DNA of 64,000 bases from Ruegeria sp. ANG-S4 (GCF_000814005.1 NZ_JWLK01000003.1:1-64000), one strand, 5' to 3'. Positions 20,401-28,230 are shown, counted from the first letter of the stretch. Made by a program: numbers and translations. The notes: generated by a model from the sequence alone, not told the origin.

Positions 20401-20862
20401 CAGTTCCAGGAGATGCGCAGCAAAGGTGCCAGGTACCCGATTCAATGGGCCAAGAACCGGATCGCATGGGAAATTCAAAAACGTCAGCCCAAGGAAGAAA
20501 CGTCCGAAACCGGGCAGCAATTCCACGACACCGAGATCGAGGCCGCCTTCATGGAAAGCGTCAACAGCTATCCCTTGCACCCATGGGACGGGCCTCTGAC
20601 CCTTTTCCGCCCGCCTTTGGTCGGGAAATGGGAGCTTGGACTGGGCAAGCTGGTGCATCACGAGCGCTATTATTTGACCCATGACAATGACTGGACGCCC
20701 TGGGCCCCTAATATCGAAGTATTCGAAGTGCCCGGAGATCATGACTCGATGGTTCTTGAGCCAAATGTGCGGGTGCTGGCGGCCCAGATGAAATCCTGTC
20801 TGGAAAACGCAGAGCGCCAGATTGCACGGCCACATCCCATGATACAGGAAGCGGCGGAATAG
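14419..20862 (+). CDS. Type I modular polyketide synthase, KS-AT-KR-DH-ACP-TE
   Basis: A 2147-residue single-module synthase. The ketosynthase (about 13-440) has Cys186 in TACSTS, His322 in ECHGTGT and His362 in NIGHLDT. The acyltransferase (about 535-850) has the FPGGGAQY opening and Ser635 in GHSMGE. The ketoreductase has its NADPH loop at 1173-1180 (TGGFGGIG) and Tyr1333 in VDYVAAND. A double-hotdog dehydratase has His1420 (H-x4-G-x4-P, one residue longer than the usual spacing) and Asp1588 in HPALMD. The carrier protein has Ser1801 in DLGGHSL. A thioesterase has Ser1950 in GGFSGGG and a late GDHDS. No enoylreductase is seen, so the predicted product of one cycle is an alpha,beta-unsaturated acyl group released by the thioesterase. 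It is the first gene of a tight operon; GT2 starts 2 bp after its stop. Confidence 0.9.
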   Translation: MDGSTVNISARDGDIAIVGMAAHLPGASSIDTYWCNLRAGVESIRQLSGEQLLANGEAPHLLERPDYVPFAAPLDRFEEFDAEFFGLSPKEAAIMDPQHRQFLEVAWEALENAGYPPESFPGPIGVFAGCGMGSYFYFNVCSNRDLVDAVGMFLLRHTGNDKDFLSTRLSHILDLKGPSVNVQTACSTSLVAAHYATQALLTGECDMAIAGGVTIELPHNRGYVYKEGEVLSPDGHCHAFDHRAQGTVFGSGAGAVILRRLSDAIEDGDHIWGVIRGTAINNDGAAKAGYLAPSVDGQAAAISEAHVMADVSPDTVDYIECHGTGTYLGDPIEVAALTQAFSETTQETGFCRLGSVKTNIGHLDTAAGVASLIKTSLALHHKQIPPSLGFEKPNPAIDFENSPFRVNDTLTDWVSHKGPRRAGVNSLGVGGTNAHAILEEAPERAASEPSDWPFQILTVSARGKKALDANSAALAEHLRANSNQDLADVAWTLKNGRRGFEKRRVIVAETHEEAAAILEENDPRRVFTHSVISETPEHVFMFPGGGAQYAGMARDLYETEPVFAEWMDRGLDILQAKLDYDIRAIWLPEPGQEEAAGERLKTPSVQLPLIMITEYALAQLWMGWGVQPTALVGHSMGENTAACVAGVMSFEDCIGLVHLRGRLFDTVPAGGMLSVPLPADDLRPLLGDALDLGAVNAPSLSVATGPQAALDDLEERLRNQGVDCQRIPIDIAAHSRMLEPILQEFGDYLRSIDLQAPQIPFPSNRSGDWITEADATNPDYWVGHLRNTVHFADCITTLAENPERIFIEVGPGKALASLTGQHDKVDANQVISSLRHPNDDVADDAYFMAMLGRIWALGGTFDWEQIWGEARRNRVPLPTYAFQRSPYFIEPGKTQVETASQWLMRTEDTADWGYRVAWTPKYAACDVDVTGDLSEAAQESWLIFADEAGLCNKLTERLKQAGHKVVTVTPGDAFARISEDHYQLAPERGRESYDALIRDLVAQERIPTRIVHGWLLTQAETFRPGGSFFHRNLEQGFYSLFFLAQAIGDEDLPMPLHLHVLSSGALQVRDEALPYPEKATVTGPTRVIPREFPGLTCALLDIDLPQSSGKRRAPALPDGLTDQVLEDLIAPPASFTAAIRAGKRFEQGYRPQALAEPSLDDLPLRDGGTYLITGGFGGIGLTLAEALITKVNANIVLLARGDLPPRDQWENVLNNSAPQDRTARRIRAIEKLEAAGGKVLPMSVDVSNVEEMRQCVESATQEFGQINGVIHAAGLIDDAPIMTKTMMEIEDVFTPKIHGTQVINQIFSDGSLDWLVLFSSTSTATAPVGQVDYVAANDYLNAYARARAGDKTQVLSVNWGIWADVGMAADAMEARTGSAEPAPVTSADVPMLDQATFDDTGNRLLCATYNAHDRWFLNDHRTKAGHALVPGTGYLELASEALRVQGETGPFEIRDLYFLRPLAVSDNEDQQIRLRLPRSDVGYDLTVESGSDDTFELNTQASLSLLPLIAPAPLDMAAIASRCGPAHQAEGAGRLRSLQEAHLNFGPRWRVLTSTALGQDEGLAHLALPEGLQSDIEAGYHLHPALMDLATGWAMELIAGYQASHLWVPVSYRSVRVYAPLPAQIVSWVRNADDNRAEGETASFDVTIAAPDGTVCIEVEGFSIRRMENAVDFAFTETTPAVTSEVDTPPPLSPAEERLRHNLSQGIPASEGPALFFKALTSGQSQIILSSLDLEGLIAQAADSGASTESSDQKFQRPELDSDYVAPENDIERRLAGFWQELLGVDEIGVEDSFFDLGGHSLIAVRLFAQIRKAYNVDFPISVLFEAPTIRKCADLIAARGVPKDGGEDTPAESAPSTPERRFTHLVPMHSGEGGPKTPFFLVAGMFGNVLNLRHLAHLVGTNRPFYGLQARGLYGDEEPHRDLREAAKDYIAEMRRVQPTGPYMLGGFSGGGITAYEIARQLTEAGEEIAALVMLDTPLPVRHPLSKADRLKIQFQEMRSKGARYPIQWAKNRIAWEIQKRQPKEETSETGQQFHDTEIEAAFMESVNSYPLHPWDGPLTLFRPPLVGKWELGLGKLVHHERYYLTHDNDWTPWAPNIEVFEVPGDHDSMVLEPNVRVLAAQMKSCLENAERQIARPHPMIQEAAE

Positions 20863-20864
20863 CC

Positions 20865-21875
20865 ATGTCTGAGCCCAAACTTCTGACGGTCATCCTGAAC
20901 TACAAGACGCCGGACATGACCTTGCGCTCGATCGAGGCCGCAAGGCAGGCTATGGACGGCATCGCCGGAGAGATCATCGTTGTGGACAATGACTCACGGG
21001 ATGGTTCTTTCGACGCCATTTCAGCGCATGTTCAGGATCAGGGCTGGGATGAAAACAACCATGTTCGGGTCATCCAGTCGGGCCATAATGGCGGGTTTGG
21101 CGCGGGCAACAACGTGGGCATCCGGGCAGGTCTGTCGGATGGCACGCAGCCAAACTATGTCTACATCCTGAACTCCGACGCCTTTCCGGCCGAGAATGCA
21201 ATCCGGTTGCTGCTGGAACATCTGGAAACCGCACCCGAGGCGGGCTTTGCCGGCAGCTATATCTATGGCGACGACGGTGACCCGCACCTGACCAGCTTTC
21301 GTTTCCCTTCGATTGCAAGTGAATTTGAAAGCGGTATCAACTTTGGCCCTGTTACACGGCTGTTCAAAAACCGGATCGTGCCTATTCCCATCCCGTCCGA
21401 AACCCGCCCGGTCGACTGGCTGGCCGGGGCCAGCCTGCTTATGCGGCAGCGCGTACTGGATGAAATCGGCCTGTTTGACGAGCGGTTCTTTCTGTATTTC
21501 GAGGAAACCGATCTGTGCCGCCGGGCCACCCTGGCCGGATACCGGACCGACTATGTGCGCCCCAGCGAGGTTATGCATATCGGCTCCGTTTCAACCGGCA
21601 TGAAAACATGGCAGCGCGTGCCAACTTATTGGTTTGATTCCCGCCTGCATTATTTCGTCAAAAACCACGGAGCGTTTTATGCCGCCTGCGCCACGTGCGT
21701 GCATTTGATAGGTGGCTTTCTGCATTGGCTGCGTTGCCTGATCACGCGCAAGCGCAGCGGTGTTCCCCCCCATTTTTTGCGTACCTTGGCCTGGCATGAC
21801 CTGACTGCCTGCATGCGCGCGATTTTTCGCAACCGCAAGCAGGACAATTTGCCCAAGCCTGTTATTGGAGAGTAA
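20865..21875 (+). CDS. Glycosyltransferase family 2, rhamnosyltransferase-like
   Basis: A 336-residue GT-A enzyme. It has the GT2 start LLTVILNYKTPDMTLRSI, the donor-binding IIVVDNDSRDGS, the GGFGAGNNVG segment and the NSDAFP metal motif, then FDERFFLYFEETDLCRR with the catalytic ED pair. This pattern is that of the WbbL/RfbN-like rhamnosyltransferase branch. It sits between the PKS and NRPS genes with gaps of 2 bp on each side, so it is co-translated with them. It may glycosylate the PKS/NRPS product, with dTDP-rhamnose from the nearby rfb operon as a plausible donor, or it may be a polysaccharide enzyme captured in the operon. Confidence 0.82.
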   Translation: MSEPKLLTVILNYKTPDMTLRSIEAARQAMDGIAGEIIVVDNDSRDGSFDAISAHVQDQGWDENNHVRVIQSGHNGGFGAGNNVGIRAGLSDGTQPNYVYILNSDAFPAENAIRLLLEHLETAPEAGFAGSYIYGDDGDPHLTSFRFPSIASEFESGINFGPVTRLFKNRIVPIPIPSETRPVDWLAGASLLMRQRVLDEIGLFDERFFLYFEETDLCRRATLAGYRTDYVRPSEVMHIGSVSTGMKTWQRVPTYWFDSRLHYFVKNHGAFYAACATCVHLIGGFLHWLRCLITRKRSGVPPHFLRTLAWHDLTACMRAIFRNRKQDNLPKPVIGE

Positions 21876-21877
21876 CG

Positions 21878-24800
21878 ATGTCGTTCAGCACATTTCTTGC
21901 CGGCCATGAATCCCTTGTCATTCAATGCGGGGAAATGCTGTTGGAGGAGGGGCACAGCATTCAGGGCGTTGCCACTCGCAACAAGGATGTCGAGACATGG
22001 GCCAAATCGCATGAACTGCCCCTCCATGCGCCCGGTCGGGACTTGCCGGACCGGATCGAAGGGGTGTCATTTGATTGGCTGCTCAGCATCGCCAATCTGG
22101 ACCTGTTGCCGCAGACTTTGCTGGACAAGGCCGAAAAGGGTGCTGTCAATTTTCACGACGGTCCCCTGCCCCGCTATGCCGGTCTGAATGCCCCGGTCTG
22201 GGCGATTCTGAATGGTGAGGCACAGCACGGGATTACCTGGCATATGATTTCGGGTGGGGTGGATGAAGGCGGCATCGTTGCCCAGAACCTGTTCGACATC
22301 AGCAGTACCGAAACCGCTCTGACCCTGAACACCAAATGCTATGCAGCAGCCATCGACAGTTTTGGCGATGTGATCCGGGCGCTGGAGGCGGATCAGCCCC
22401 CTGCCCCACAGGACCTGTCGCAGCGCAGTTATTTCGCCAAGAACGACCGCCCCGAGGCCGCGGCCCGGCTGGATTTCGCAAAACCGGCGCATGAACTGGT
22501 CGCACTGGTCCGGGCGCTGGATCATGGGGATTATTGGAACCCGCTCTGCCGACCAAAGGTTGAGCGCGATGGGCAGATCTGGCTGGTCGGCGCGGCCAAG
22601 GTGAGCGATCAGCAATCCGATGCCGCCCCCGGCACCATTCTTGCCAGCAGCCCCGAGAGTGTGACCATTGCTACCGGTGAGGGTGCGATCGAGATCGGCG
22701 ATCTGCGCAACGGTCTGGGTGCGCCTGTACCGACCGATGGCATTTTGAACGGCGGCAGCGCCCTGCCCTCGCTGGCTGCGGAACAGGCGGCTTCGATTGG
22801 TCGGGCCATCGCTGACGCGCTTCCAGCCGAGCCGGAATGGCGCGCCCATCTTGAGGCGCTGCAATCCGTTGAAATTCCCCTGATCAACGCATCGGCACCT
22901 TCCGGCGCACCACGATCGCAGCCATTGCATATGCCGGCGGGCCTTGCCGGCGCCACAGCCAAGGCGGCATTGGCCGCCCTCATGGCACGTCTCGGGGATG
23001 CCTTCACCCTTGACCTGGCACTGCGTCTGAACGAGTCGACGTCGCCCTACCTCAACAGCTGGGTTCCGGTGCGCTTTGACGCCGAACAGACGTTTTCGAA
23101 CGCGCAGGAGAGTTTTGCTCAGACCATCGCGCAGGCCCATGAGCTGGGTCCGTTTGCTGCTGACCTCCCCGCACGCCTGCCCGGTGCGGCACCCTTGCAA
23201 ACACCTGTGGTCGGTCTGTCCGATGACGTATCAGCCGGGCTGATCCCGGGCACAAGCCTGACGCTGGCCACCTCCGGCGAGCAGGCGGTATTGTTTGCCG
23301 ACAGCGGACATATTTCCGAGGCCGCTCTGCACCTCTTTGCTGCACGGATCGAAAGCCTGCTCGTCTCTCTTTCCGACCCGGCCACAATGGGCCTGCCTGT
23401 TGCAGAGCTTTCCATTCTGCCCGAGACGGAACGCGCGCAGATCCTGCAGGACTGGAACAACACGGTCATCGCCTATGACGAAATCGCCTGTGTTCACCAG
23501 CAGTTCGAAGCCCAGGTCGAACGCACCCCGGACGCACCTGCGCTGGTCTTCGAAAACCTCAGCTTTTCCTATGCCGAGCTGAATGCCCTGGCCAATCAGG
23601 TTGCCCATGTCCTGCGTGAGATGGGGGTCGGCCCCGATACGCTTGTGGGGCTGCATGTCAAACGCTCTCCGCTGTTGCTGATCGGGGCGTTGGGGATTCT
23701 GAAGGCGGGCGGGGCTTATGTGCCGATGGACCCGGCCTACCCGGCCGACCGGACGGCTCTGTATCTTGAGGACAGTGGTGCAAAGGTCGTGCTGACGGAA
23801 TCCGCGCTGGCGCAGGACCTGCCCGATCATGGCGCGCAAGCTTTGCTGCTGGACACAGATGAACGGCTGGGAGCAGCCGCGACCGGCAACGTGGACATCG
23901 GCGTGACCTCGGCCAACCTGGCTTATCTGATCTATACCTCGGGCTCGACCGGACGGCCCAAGGGTGTCATGGTCGAACACCGCAACGTGTCAAACTTCTT
24001 CACCGGCATGGACGACCGCATCACCCACGATCCGGCGAGCGTCTGGCTAGCGGTGACCAGCCTGTCTTTCGACATCTCGGTGCTTGAGCTGTTCTGGACG
24101 CTGGCGCGCGGCTTCAAGATCGTTCTCAGCGATGACGAAAACCGCGCCTTGGTGGCCGGAGACACTGCCCCCGGACAATCCATCACCGGCAAGGGAATGG
24201 AATTCAGCCTGTTCTATTGGGGCAATGATGATGGCGTTGGCCGGGACAAGTACAAGCTGCTGCTTGAGGGTGCAAAATTTGCCGACAAGAACGGGTTCTG
24301 TGCCGTCTGGACGCCCGAGCGTCATTTCCACGCCTTTGGCGGCCCCTACCCCAACCCGTCGGTCACCGGAGCCGCTGTGGCCGCTGTGACCGAGAATATC
24401 GGGGTACGCGCGGGCAGCTGCGTCGCGCCGCTGCATCACACGGCACGCATTGCCGAGGAATGGGCGGTGATCGACAATCTGACCAATGGGCGCGCGGCCC
24501 TGGCCATCGCGTCCGGCTGGCAGCCGGATGATTTTGTCCTTAAACCCGAGAACACACCCCCGGAAAACAAACCCGCCATGCTAGAGGCAATCGGAACGCT
24601 GCGCCGGCTCTGGGCCGGGGAAACGGTGGAATTTCCAACCAAATCCGGCGAGATGCATGGCGTTGTCACGCAACCGCGCCCGGTCTCCAAGACCTTGCCC
24701 GTCTGGGTTACGACGGCTGGCAACCCCGATACCTGGCGCGAGGCCGGTGCCATCGGGGCCAATGTTCTGACCCACCTGCTGGGGCAAAGCGTTCAGGAAG

Positions 24801-26497
24801 TTGCCGACAAGATCACCATCTATCAGACGGCCCTGCGCGAGGCGGGTCATGACCCGGATGACCACAAGGTTACCCTGATGCTGCACACCTTTGTCGGAGA
24901 AGACCGCGAAGACGTGCGCGAGATTGCGCGTGAGCCGATGAAGGATTACCTGCGCTCGGCCGCCGGGCTGATCAAGCAATATGCCTGGGCTTTCCCGGCC
25001 TTCAAGAAACCGCAAGGCGTGTCGAACCCGTTCCAGCTGGACCTTGGCAGCCTGTCTGACGAGGAAATGGAAGGTATCCTCGATTTCGCCTTCCTGCGGT
25101 ATTTCGAGGATTCCGGCCTGTTCGGCACGGTCGAAGATTGCCTGAACAGGGTGGAGGAACTGAAACGGATCGGCGTTGATGAGATTGCCTGCCTGATCGA
25201 CTATGGCATCTCGGTGGATCAGGTGATGGAGGGGCTGAAACCTCTGGCCGAGGTTCTGCGGCGTTCAAATCAGGATGTCGGGTTGGCCGAGGATGACTTC
25301 TCGATCGCGGCCCAGATCATCCGCCACAAGGTCAGCCACATGCAATGCACCCCCAGCATGGCACAGATGATCCTCATGAATGACGAGGCGCGGTTTGTGC
25401 TGTCCAAGGTCAATCACATGATGATCGGTGGGGAAGCCCTGCCCGGATCGCTGGTGAAACAGATCAACAAGCTTTCTCCGTCCCATATTGAAAACATGTA
25501 CGGGCCCACGGAAACGACCATCTGGTCCACGACCGAAACCGCCGCGCCCGTGGACGGCGTGGTCAATGTCGGAACCCCGATCGCAAATACGCAGGTCTAT
25601 GTGCTGGATGACGACAAAAACCCAGTCCCCATTGGCGTGGCCGGAGAGCTTTACATCGGCGGCGCGGGCGTGACCCGTGGCTACTGGCAGCGCGAAGACC
25701 TGACAGCCGAGCGCTTCGTCCCCGATCCGTTCTCGGACACGCCCGGCGCAAGACTTTATCGCACCGGGGATCTGGTACGCTGGCGCACAGACGGACGGCT
25801 CGATTTCCTGGGCCGTGCGGATCACCAGATCAAGCTGCGCGGCTACCGTATCGAGCTTGGCGAGATCGAGAGCCTAATCGACGCGCAATCCGGCGTGCGG
25901 CAGTCGGTTGTCATCGCACGGGAAGACACGCCAGGTCTGGTGCAACTGGCGGCCTATATGACGGCCGACCAACCGGTGGACGACAAGGTGCTGCGTCAGA
26001 CCCTATCTGCTCAATTGCCGGAATACATGGTGCCCACGCATTTCATGACGCTGGACAGTTTCCCGCTGACGCCTAACCGCAAAGTCGACCGCAAGGCCCT
26101 GCCCGCCCCGATCGTTCAGAAGCCGCGTGTTGCGGCGTCTGCATCTGCTCCGGCTTCCGGCGATTCAGCCACGCAGAAGATTGCAGCGATCTGGTCGCAA
26201 ATTCTGGGGGTTTCCGACATCAGCGGGCGGGATAATTTCTTTGATCTAGGCGGGCATTCCTTGCTGGCCGTTCAAGTCCATCGAGAAATCCGCAAAGAGC
26301 TGAACGTGCCCGGTCTCAGCATCACCGATATCTTTCGGTTCCCGACCTTGGCAGGCCTGGCCGAAACCGTCGACAAGAAAACCGGGTCGAAACCGGTCGA
26401 GGACAAGGCTGCTCAGCCGTCCCCGGAAAAGGCCGGTCGGCGCAGCGATGCCATGGCCCGACGCCGCGAAATGCGGGCCCGCAGACGGACAGCGTGA
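21878..26497 (+). CDS. NRPS: formyltransferase, degenerate C, adenylation split by luciferase-like monooxygenase, PCP
   Basis: A 1539-residue protein. Residues 1-230 resemble methionyl-tRNA formyltransferase, with Asn91, His93 and Asp129 at the same spacing (2 and 36) as the Fmt catalytic triad. Residues about 280-560 look like part of a condensation domain but lack HHxxxDG. The adenylation domain starts near 565, with A3 (YTSGSTGRPKG) near 686 and A4 SFDIS. It is then interrupted by a flavin-dependent luciferase-like monooxygenase at about 774-1130 (MEFSLFYWGNDD, VWTPERHFHAFGG). The domain resumes to A5 NMYGPTETT (about 1206) and A7/A8 (YRTGDLVR, RGYRIELGEIE). A carrier domain follows with Ser1461 in DLGGHSL. 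My reading of the pocket is D-I-L-Q-M-G-M-I-W-K, close to known glycine codes. Similar A-monooxygenase fusions are known (MupA/Atu3671 family; MtaG-like). No thioesterase is present. Confidence 0.9.
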   Translation: MSFSTFLAGHESLVIQCGEMLLEEGHSIQGVATRNKDVETWAKSHELPLHAPGRDLPDRIEGVSFDWLLSIANLDLLPQTLLDKAEKGAVNFHDGPLPRYAGLNAPVWAILNGEAQHGITWHMISGGVDEGGIVAQNLFDISSTETALTLNTKCYAAAIDSFGDVIRALEADQPPAPQDLSQRSYFAKNDRPEAAARLDFAKPAHELVALVRALDHGDYWNPLCRPKVERDGQIWLVGAAKVSDQQSDAAPGTILASSPESVTIATGEGAIEIGDLRNGLGAPVPTDGILNGGSALPSLAAEQAASIGRAIADALPAEPEWRAHLEALQSVEIPLINASAPSGAPRSQPLHMPAGLAGATAKAALAALMARLGDAFTLDLALRLNESTSPYLNSWVPVRFDAEQTFSNAQESFAQTIAQAHELGPFAADLPARLPGAAPLQTPVVGLSDDVSAGLIPGTSLTLATSGEQAVLFADSGHISEAALHLFAARIESLLVSLSDPATMGLPVAELSILPETERAQILQDWNNTVIAYDEIACVHQQFEAQVERTPDAPALVFENLSFSYAELNALANQVAHVLREMGVGPDTLVGLHVKRSPLLLIGALGILKAGGAYVPMDPAYPADRTALYLEDSGAKVVLTESALAQDLPDHGAQALLLDTDERLGAAATGNVDIGVTSANLAYLIYTSGSTGRPKGVMVEHRNVSNFFTGMDDRITHDPASVWLAVTSLSFDISVLELFWTLARGFKIVLSDDENRALVAGDTAPGQSITGKGMEFSLFYWGNDDGVGRDKYKLLLEGAKFADKNGFCAVWTPERHFHAFGGPYPNPSVTGAAVAAVTENIGVRAGSCVAPLHHTARIAEEWAVIDNLTNGRAALAIASGWQPDDFVLKPENTPPENKPAMLEAIGTLRRLWAGETVEFPTKSGEMHGVVTQPRPVSKTLPVWVTTAGNPDTWREAGAIGANVLTHLLGQSVQEVADKITIYQTALREAGHDPDDHKVTLMLHTFVGEDREDVREIAREPMKDYLRSAAGLIKQYAWAFPAFKKPQGVSNPFQLDLGSLSDEEMEGILDFAFLRYFEDSGLFGTVEDCLNRVEELKRIGVDEIACLIDYGISVDQVMEGLKPLAEVLRRSNQDVGLAEDDFSIAAQIIRHKVSHMQCTPSMAQMILMNDEARFVLSKVNHMMIGGEALPGSLVKQINKLSPSHIENMYGPTETTIWSTTETAAPVDGVVNVGTPIANTQVYVLDDDKNPVPIGVAGELYIGGAGVTRGYWQREDLTAERFVPDPFSDTPGARLYRTGDLVRWRTDGRLDFLGRADHQIKLRGYRIELGEIESLIDAQSGVRQSVVIAREDTPGLVQLAAYMTADQPVDDKVLRQTLSAQLPEYMVPTHFMTLDSFPLTPNRKVDRKALPAPIVQKPRVAASASAPASGDSATQKIAAIWSQILGVSDISGRDNFFDLGGHSLLAVQVHREIRKELNVPGLSITDIFRFPTLAGLAETVDKKTGSKPVEDKAAQPSPEKAGRRSDAMARRREMRARRRTA

Positions 26498-27207
26498 ACA
26501 GGTTTGTGTTGATAAAGGCCGAGCTTAAACAAGATACTCGAGCCCCCAATATTGGTATTGGCGTGACCAATCCCAAGGCCTCAGAAGACACGCTACGGCC
26601 CGAAGAAATGCCCTCGATGGTGCGCGCTGTGGAAAAGTGCACGTTGGAATTTACATCGGGCCGCGTCGCCGCGCGCCAGGCGATGTTAGATATGGGCCAC
26701 GCACCCAAAGCCGTACTGATGGCCCCGGATTGCAGCCCGATCTGGTCGGATTGTCTGGTGGTATCAACTACATATAGTGATGACGTCTGCATTGCAGTCG
26801 TGACCCAGAGCAGTTCCGGGCGCAGCGTCGGTATCGACATCGAGCCCGGAACACCGTTGGACCCCGACCTCGAAGATGTCATCTGCCCCCCCTCTGAGCG
26901 GGCGTGGTTGGACGCGCACTGCGAAGAGCGATGCGGGCACCTAGCTAAGCAGGTCTTTTGCATGAAAGAAAGTTTCTACAAGGCGCTTTACCCACTGACT
27001 GGTCAGGTTCTTAGGCTTGAGGAGGTGGAAGTCAGACTACCGTTTCAGAACATCACAGGCTTTATTCTAAAATCTAGTGATCGTGCCGAAGTCCTACCTA
27101 TCGAAACCAGACTAGGCGCCGTTGCGCATAGTGTTTCCATTTATGCAAGCCTTACGGAAATATCCTGTCCATTCGTTCATAGCACGGCCCCTAATTATGA
27201 AGATTAA
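26494..27207 (+). CDS. 4'-phosphopantetheinyl transferase (EntD/Sfp-type)
   Basis: A 237-residue enzyme that activates carrier domains by transferring phosphopantetheine from coenzyme A to their serine. The two family motifs are visible: VGIDIEP with the metal aspartate and glutamate, and FCMKESFYKALYP matching the W/F-x-x-KE-x-x-K core, in the EntD-like arrangement. The gene begins with GTG at 26494, overlapping the NRPS stop by 4 bp (GTGA), so translation is coupled. A dedicated transferase in the operon implies that Ser1801 of the PKS and Ser1461 of the NRPS are its targets, and that the carrier domains are meant to be active. Confidence 0.9.
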   Translation: MNRFVLIKAELKQDTRAPNIGIGVTNPKASEDTLRPEEMPSMVRAVEKCTLEFTSGRVAARQAMLDMGHAPKAVLMAPDCSPIWSDCLVVSTTYSDDVCIAVVTQSSSGRSVGIDIEPGTPLDPDLEDVICPPSERAWLDAHCEERCGHLAKQVFCMKESFYKALYPLTGQVLRLEEVEVRLPFQNITGFILKSSDRAEVLPIETRLGAVAHSVSIYASLTEISCPFVHSTAPNYED

Positions 27208-28132
27208 ACGCTACATTCCCGCTTTTGCCCTGCTTGCCATAGCCACCGTTGTTGGGCTGGCACGGCTGGGATCAACCAAACCCATGGAGGCCGAAGCCTT
27301 TGATGCCCTCTATGACCTGCCGGCCCCTGCCCCGACCAAACCGCAGAGTGTTTTTCATCTTGGGCACAGCCTTGTGGGGCCCGACATGCCGGCCATGCTG
27401 ACGCAGCTTGCCGGAAAAGACCACGATTACAGCAGTCAACTGGGGTGGGGAACGCCGCTGAAAGCCCATTGGGAACCAGAAGAAACGATCAATGGGTTCG
27501 AGCTTAGAAATTCACCCTCGGACTACGCGGATGCCCAGGAAGCAATCGCCACCGGAGATTACAACACCCTGATCCTGACCGAGATGGTCGAAATCCGGGC
27601 TGCCATCAAATATTTCGACAGCGCAAAATACCTGCATGAATGGGTCCAGCTCGGCAGGCAGTCCAATCCGGATATGCGTGTCTACCTTTACGAAACATGG
27701 CATTCGCTAGACGGTGAAGAAGACTGGCTGGAACGGCTGGACAAGGATTTGGAGCGTTATTGGGAAACAGAAATTCTACGGCGTGCTCTGGCCCACGAAG
27801 ATAACCCGCAACCTGTCTATGTCATCCCCGCCGGTCAAGTTATGTCGCAGTTCGTAAAAGAGATTGAACGGCGCGACGGTGTTGGCTCAATCTCGGGTCG
27901 CAGGGATCTGTTTTCTGACGATATCCACCTCAACGACTACGGTACCTATCTGGTTGCTCTGACCCACTATGCCGTACTCTATCAAAAATCACCGGTTGGG
28001 CTGCCGCATGAGTTGAGCAAGGCCGACGGGACACCTGCAGCCGACCCCGGACCAACGGCTGCCCAACTGATGCAGGAAACAGTCTGGGATGTGGTGAAAT
28101 CATACAGACGGACCGGTGTGTCCCAAGACTGA
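27197..28132 (+). CDS. SGNH/GDSL-like hydrolase, membrane anchored
   Basis: A 311-residue protein starting at ATG 27197 and overlapping the transferase gene by 11 bp. An N-terminal hydrophobic segment (about 6-22) would be a signal or membrane anchor. The mature part opens with FHLGHSLVG, which has the G-x-S of an SGNH block I, and later has DDIHLNDYG, a D-x-x-H pair as in block V. Such folds act as esterases or as O-acyl transfer or removal enzymes on polysaccharides. As the last gene of the PKS/NRPS operon it may transfer or hydrolyse the acyl product in the periplasm, which is inference. A GTG/TTG start upstream at 27122 would add 25 residues and is less likely. Confidence 0.65.
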   Translation: MKIKRYIPAFALLAIATVVGLARLGSTKPMEAEAFDALYDLPAPAPTKPQSVFHLGHSLVGPDMPAMLTQLAGKDHDYSSQLGWGTPLKAHWEPEETINGFELRNSPSDYADAQEAIATGDYNTLILTEMVEIRAAIKYFDSAKYLHEWVQLGRQSNPDMRVYLYETWHSLDGEEDWLERLDKDLERYWETEILRRALAHEDNPQPVYVIPAGQVMSQFVKEIERRDGVGSISGRRDLFSDDIHLNDYGTYLVALTHYAVLYQKSPVGLPHELSKADGTPAADPGPTAAQLMQETVWDVVKSYRRTGVSQD

Positions 28133-28230
28133 ACGGTCTTTGGCCGGTCGTACATCCTGTGACCACAGCACCGGACGGATTGTAAAGCGCTTTGCGCCGA
28201 CAACTGCGATACCCATCAGGGGCTTCTGGC

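Noticed and set aside
19576-20835. 419-codon minus-strand open frame over the ACP-thioesterase region
   Set aside because: Antisense to well-supported ACP and thioesterase motifs and without protein family character.
22067-23200. 377-codon minus-strand open frame over the NRPS N-terminus
   Set aside because: Overlaps the formyltransferase domain with its N91/H93/D129 set; the opposite frame has no recognisable domain.
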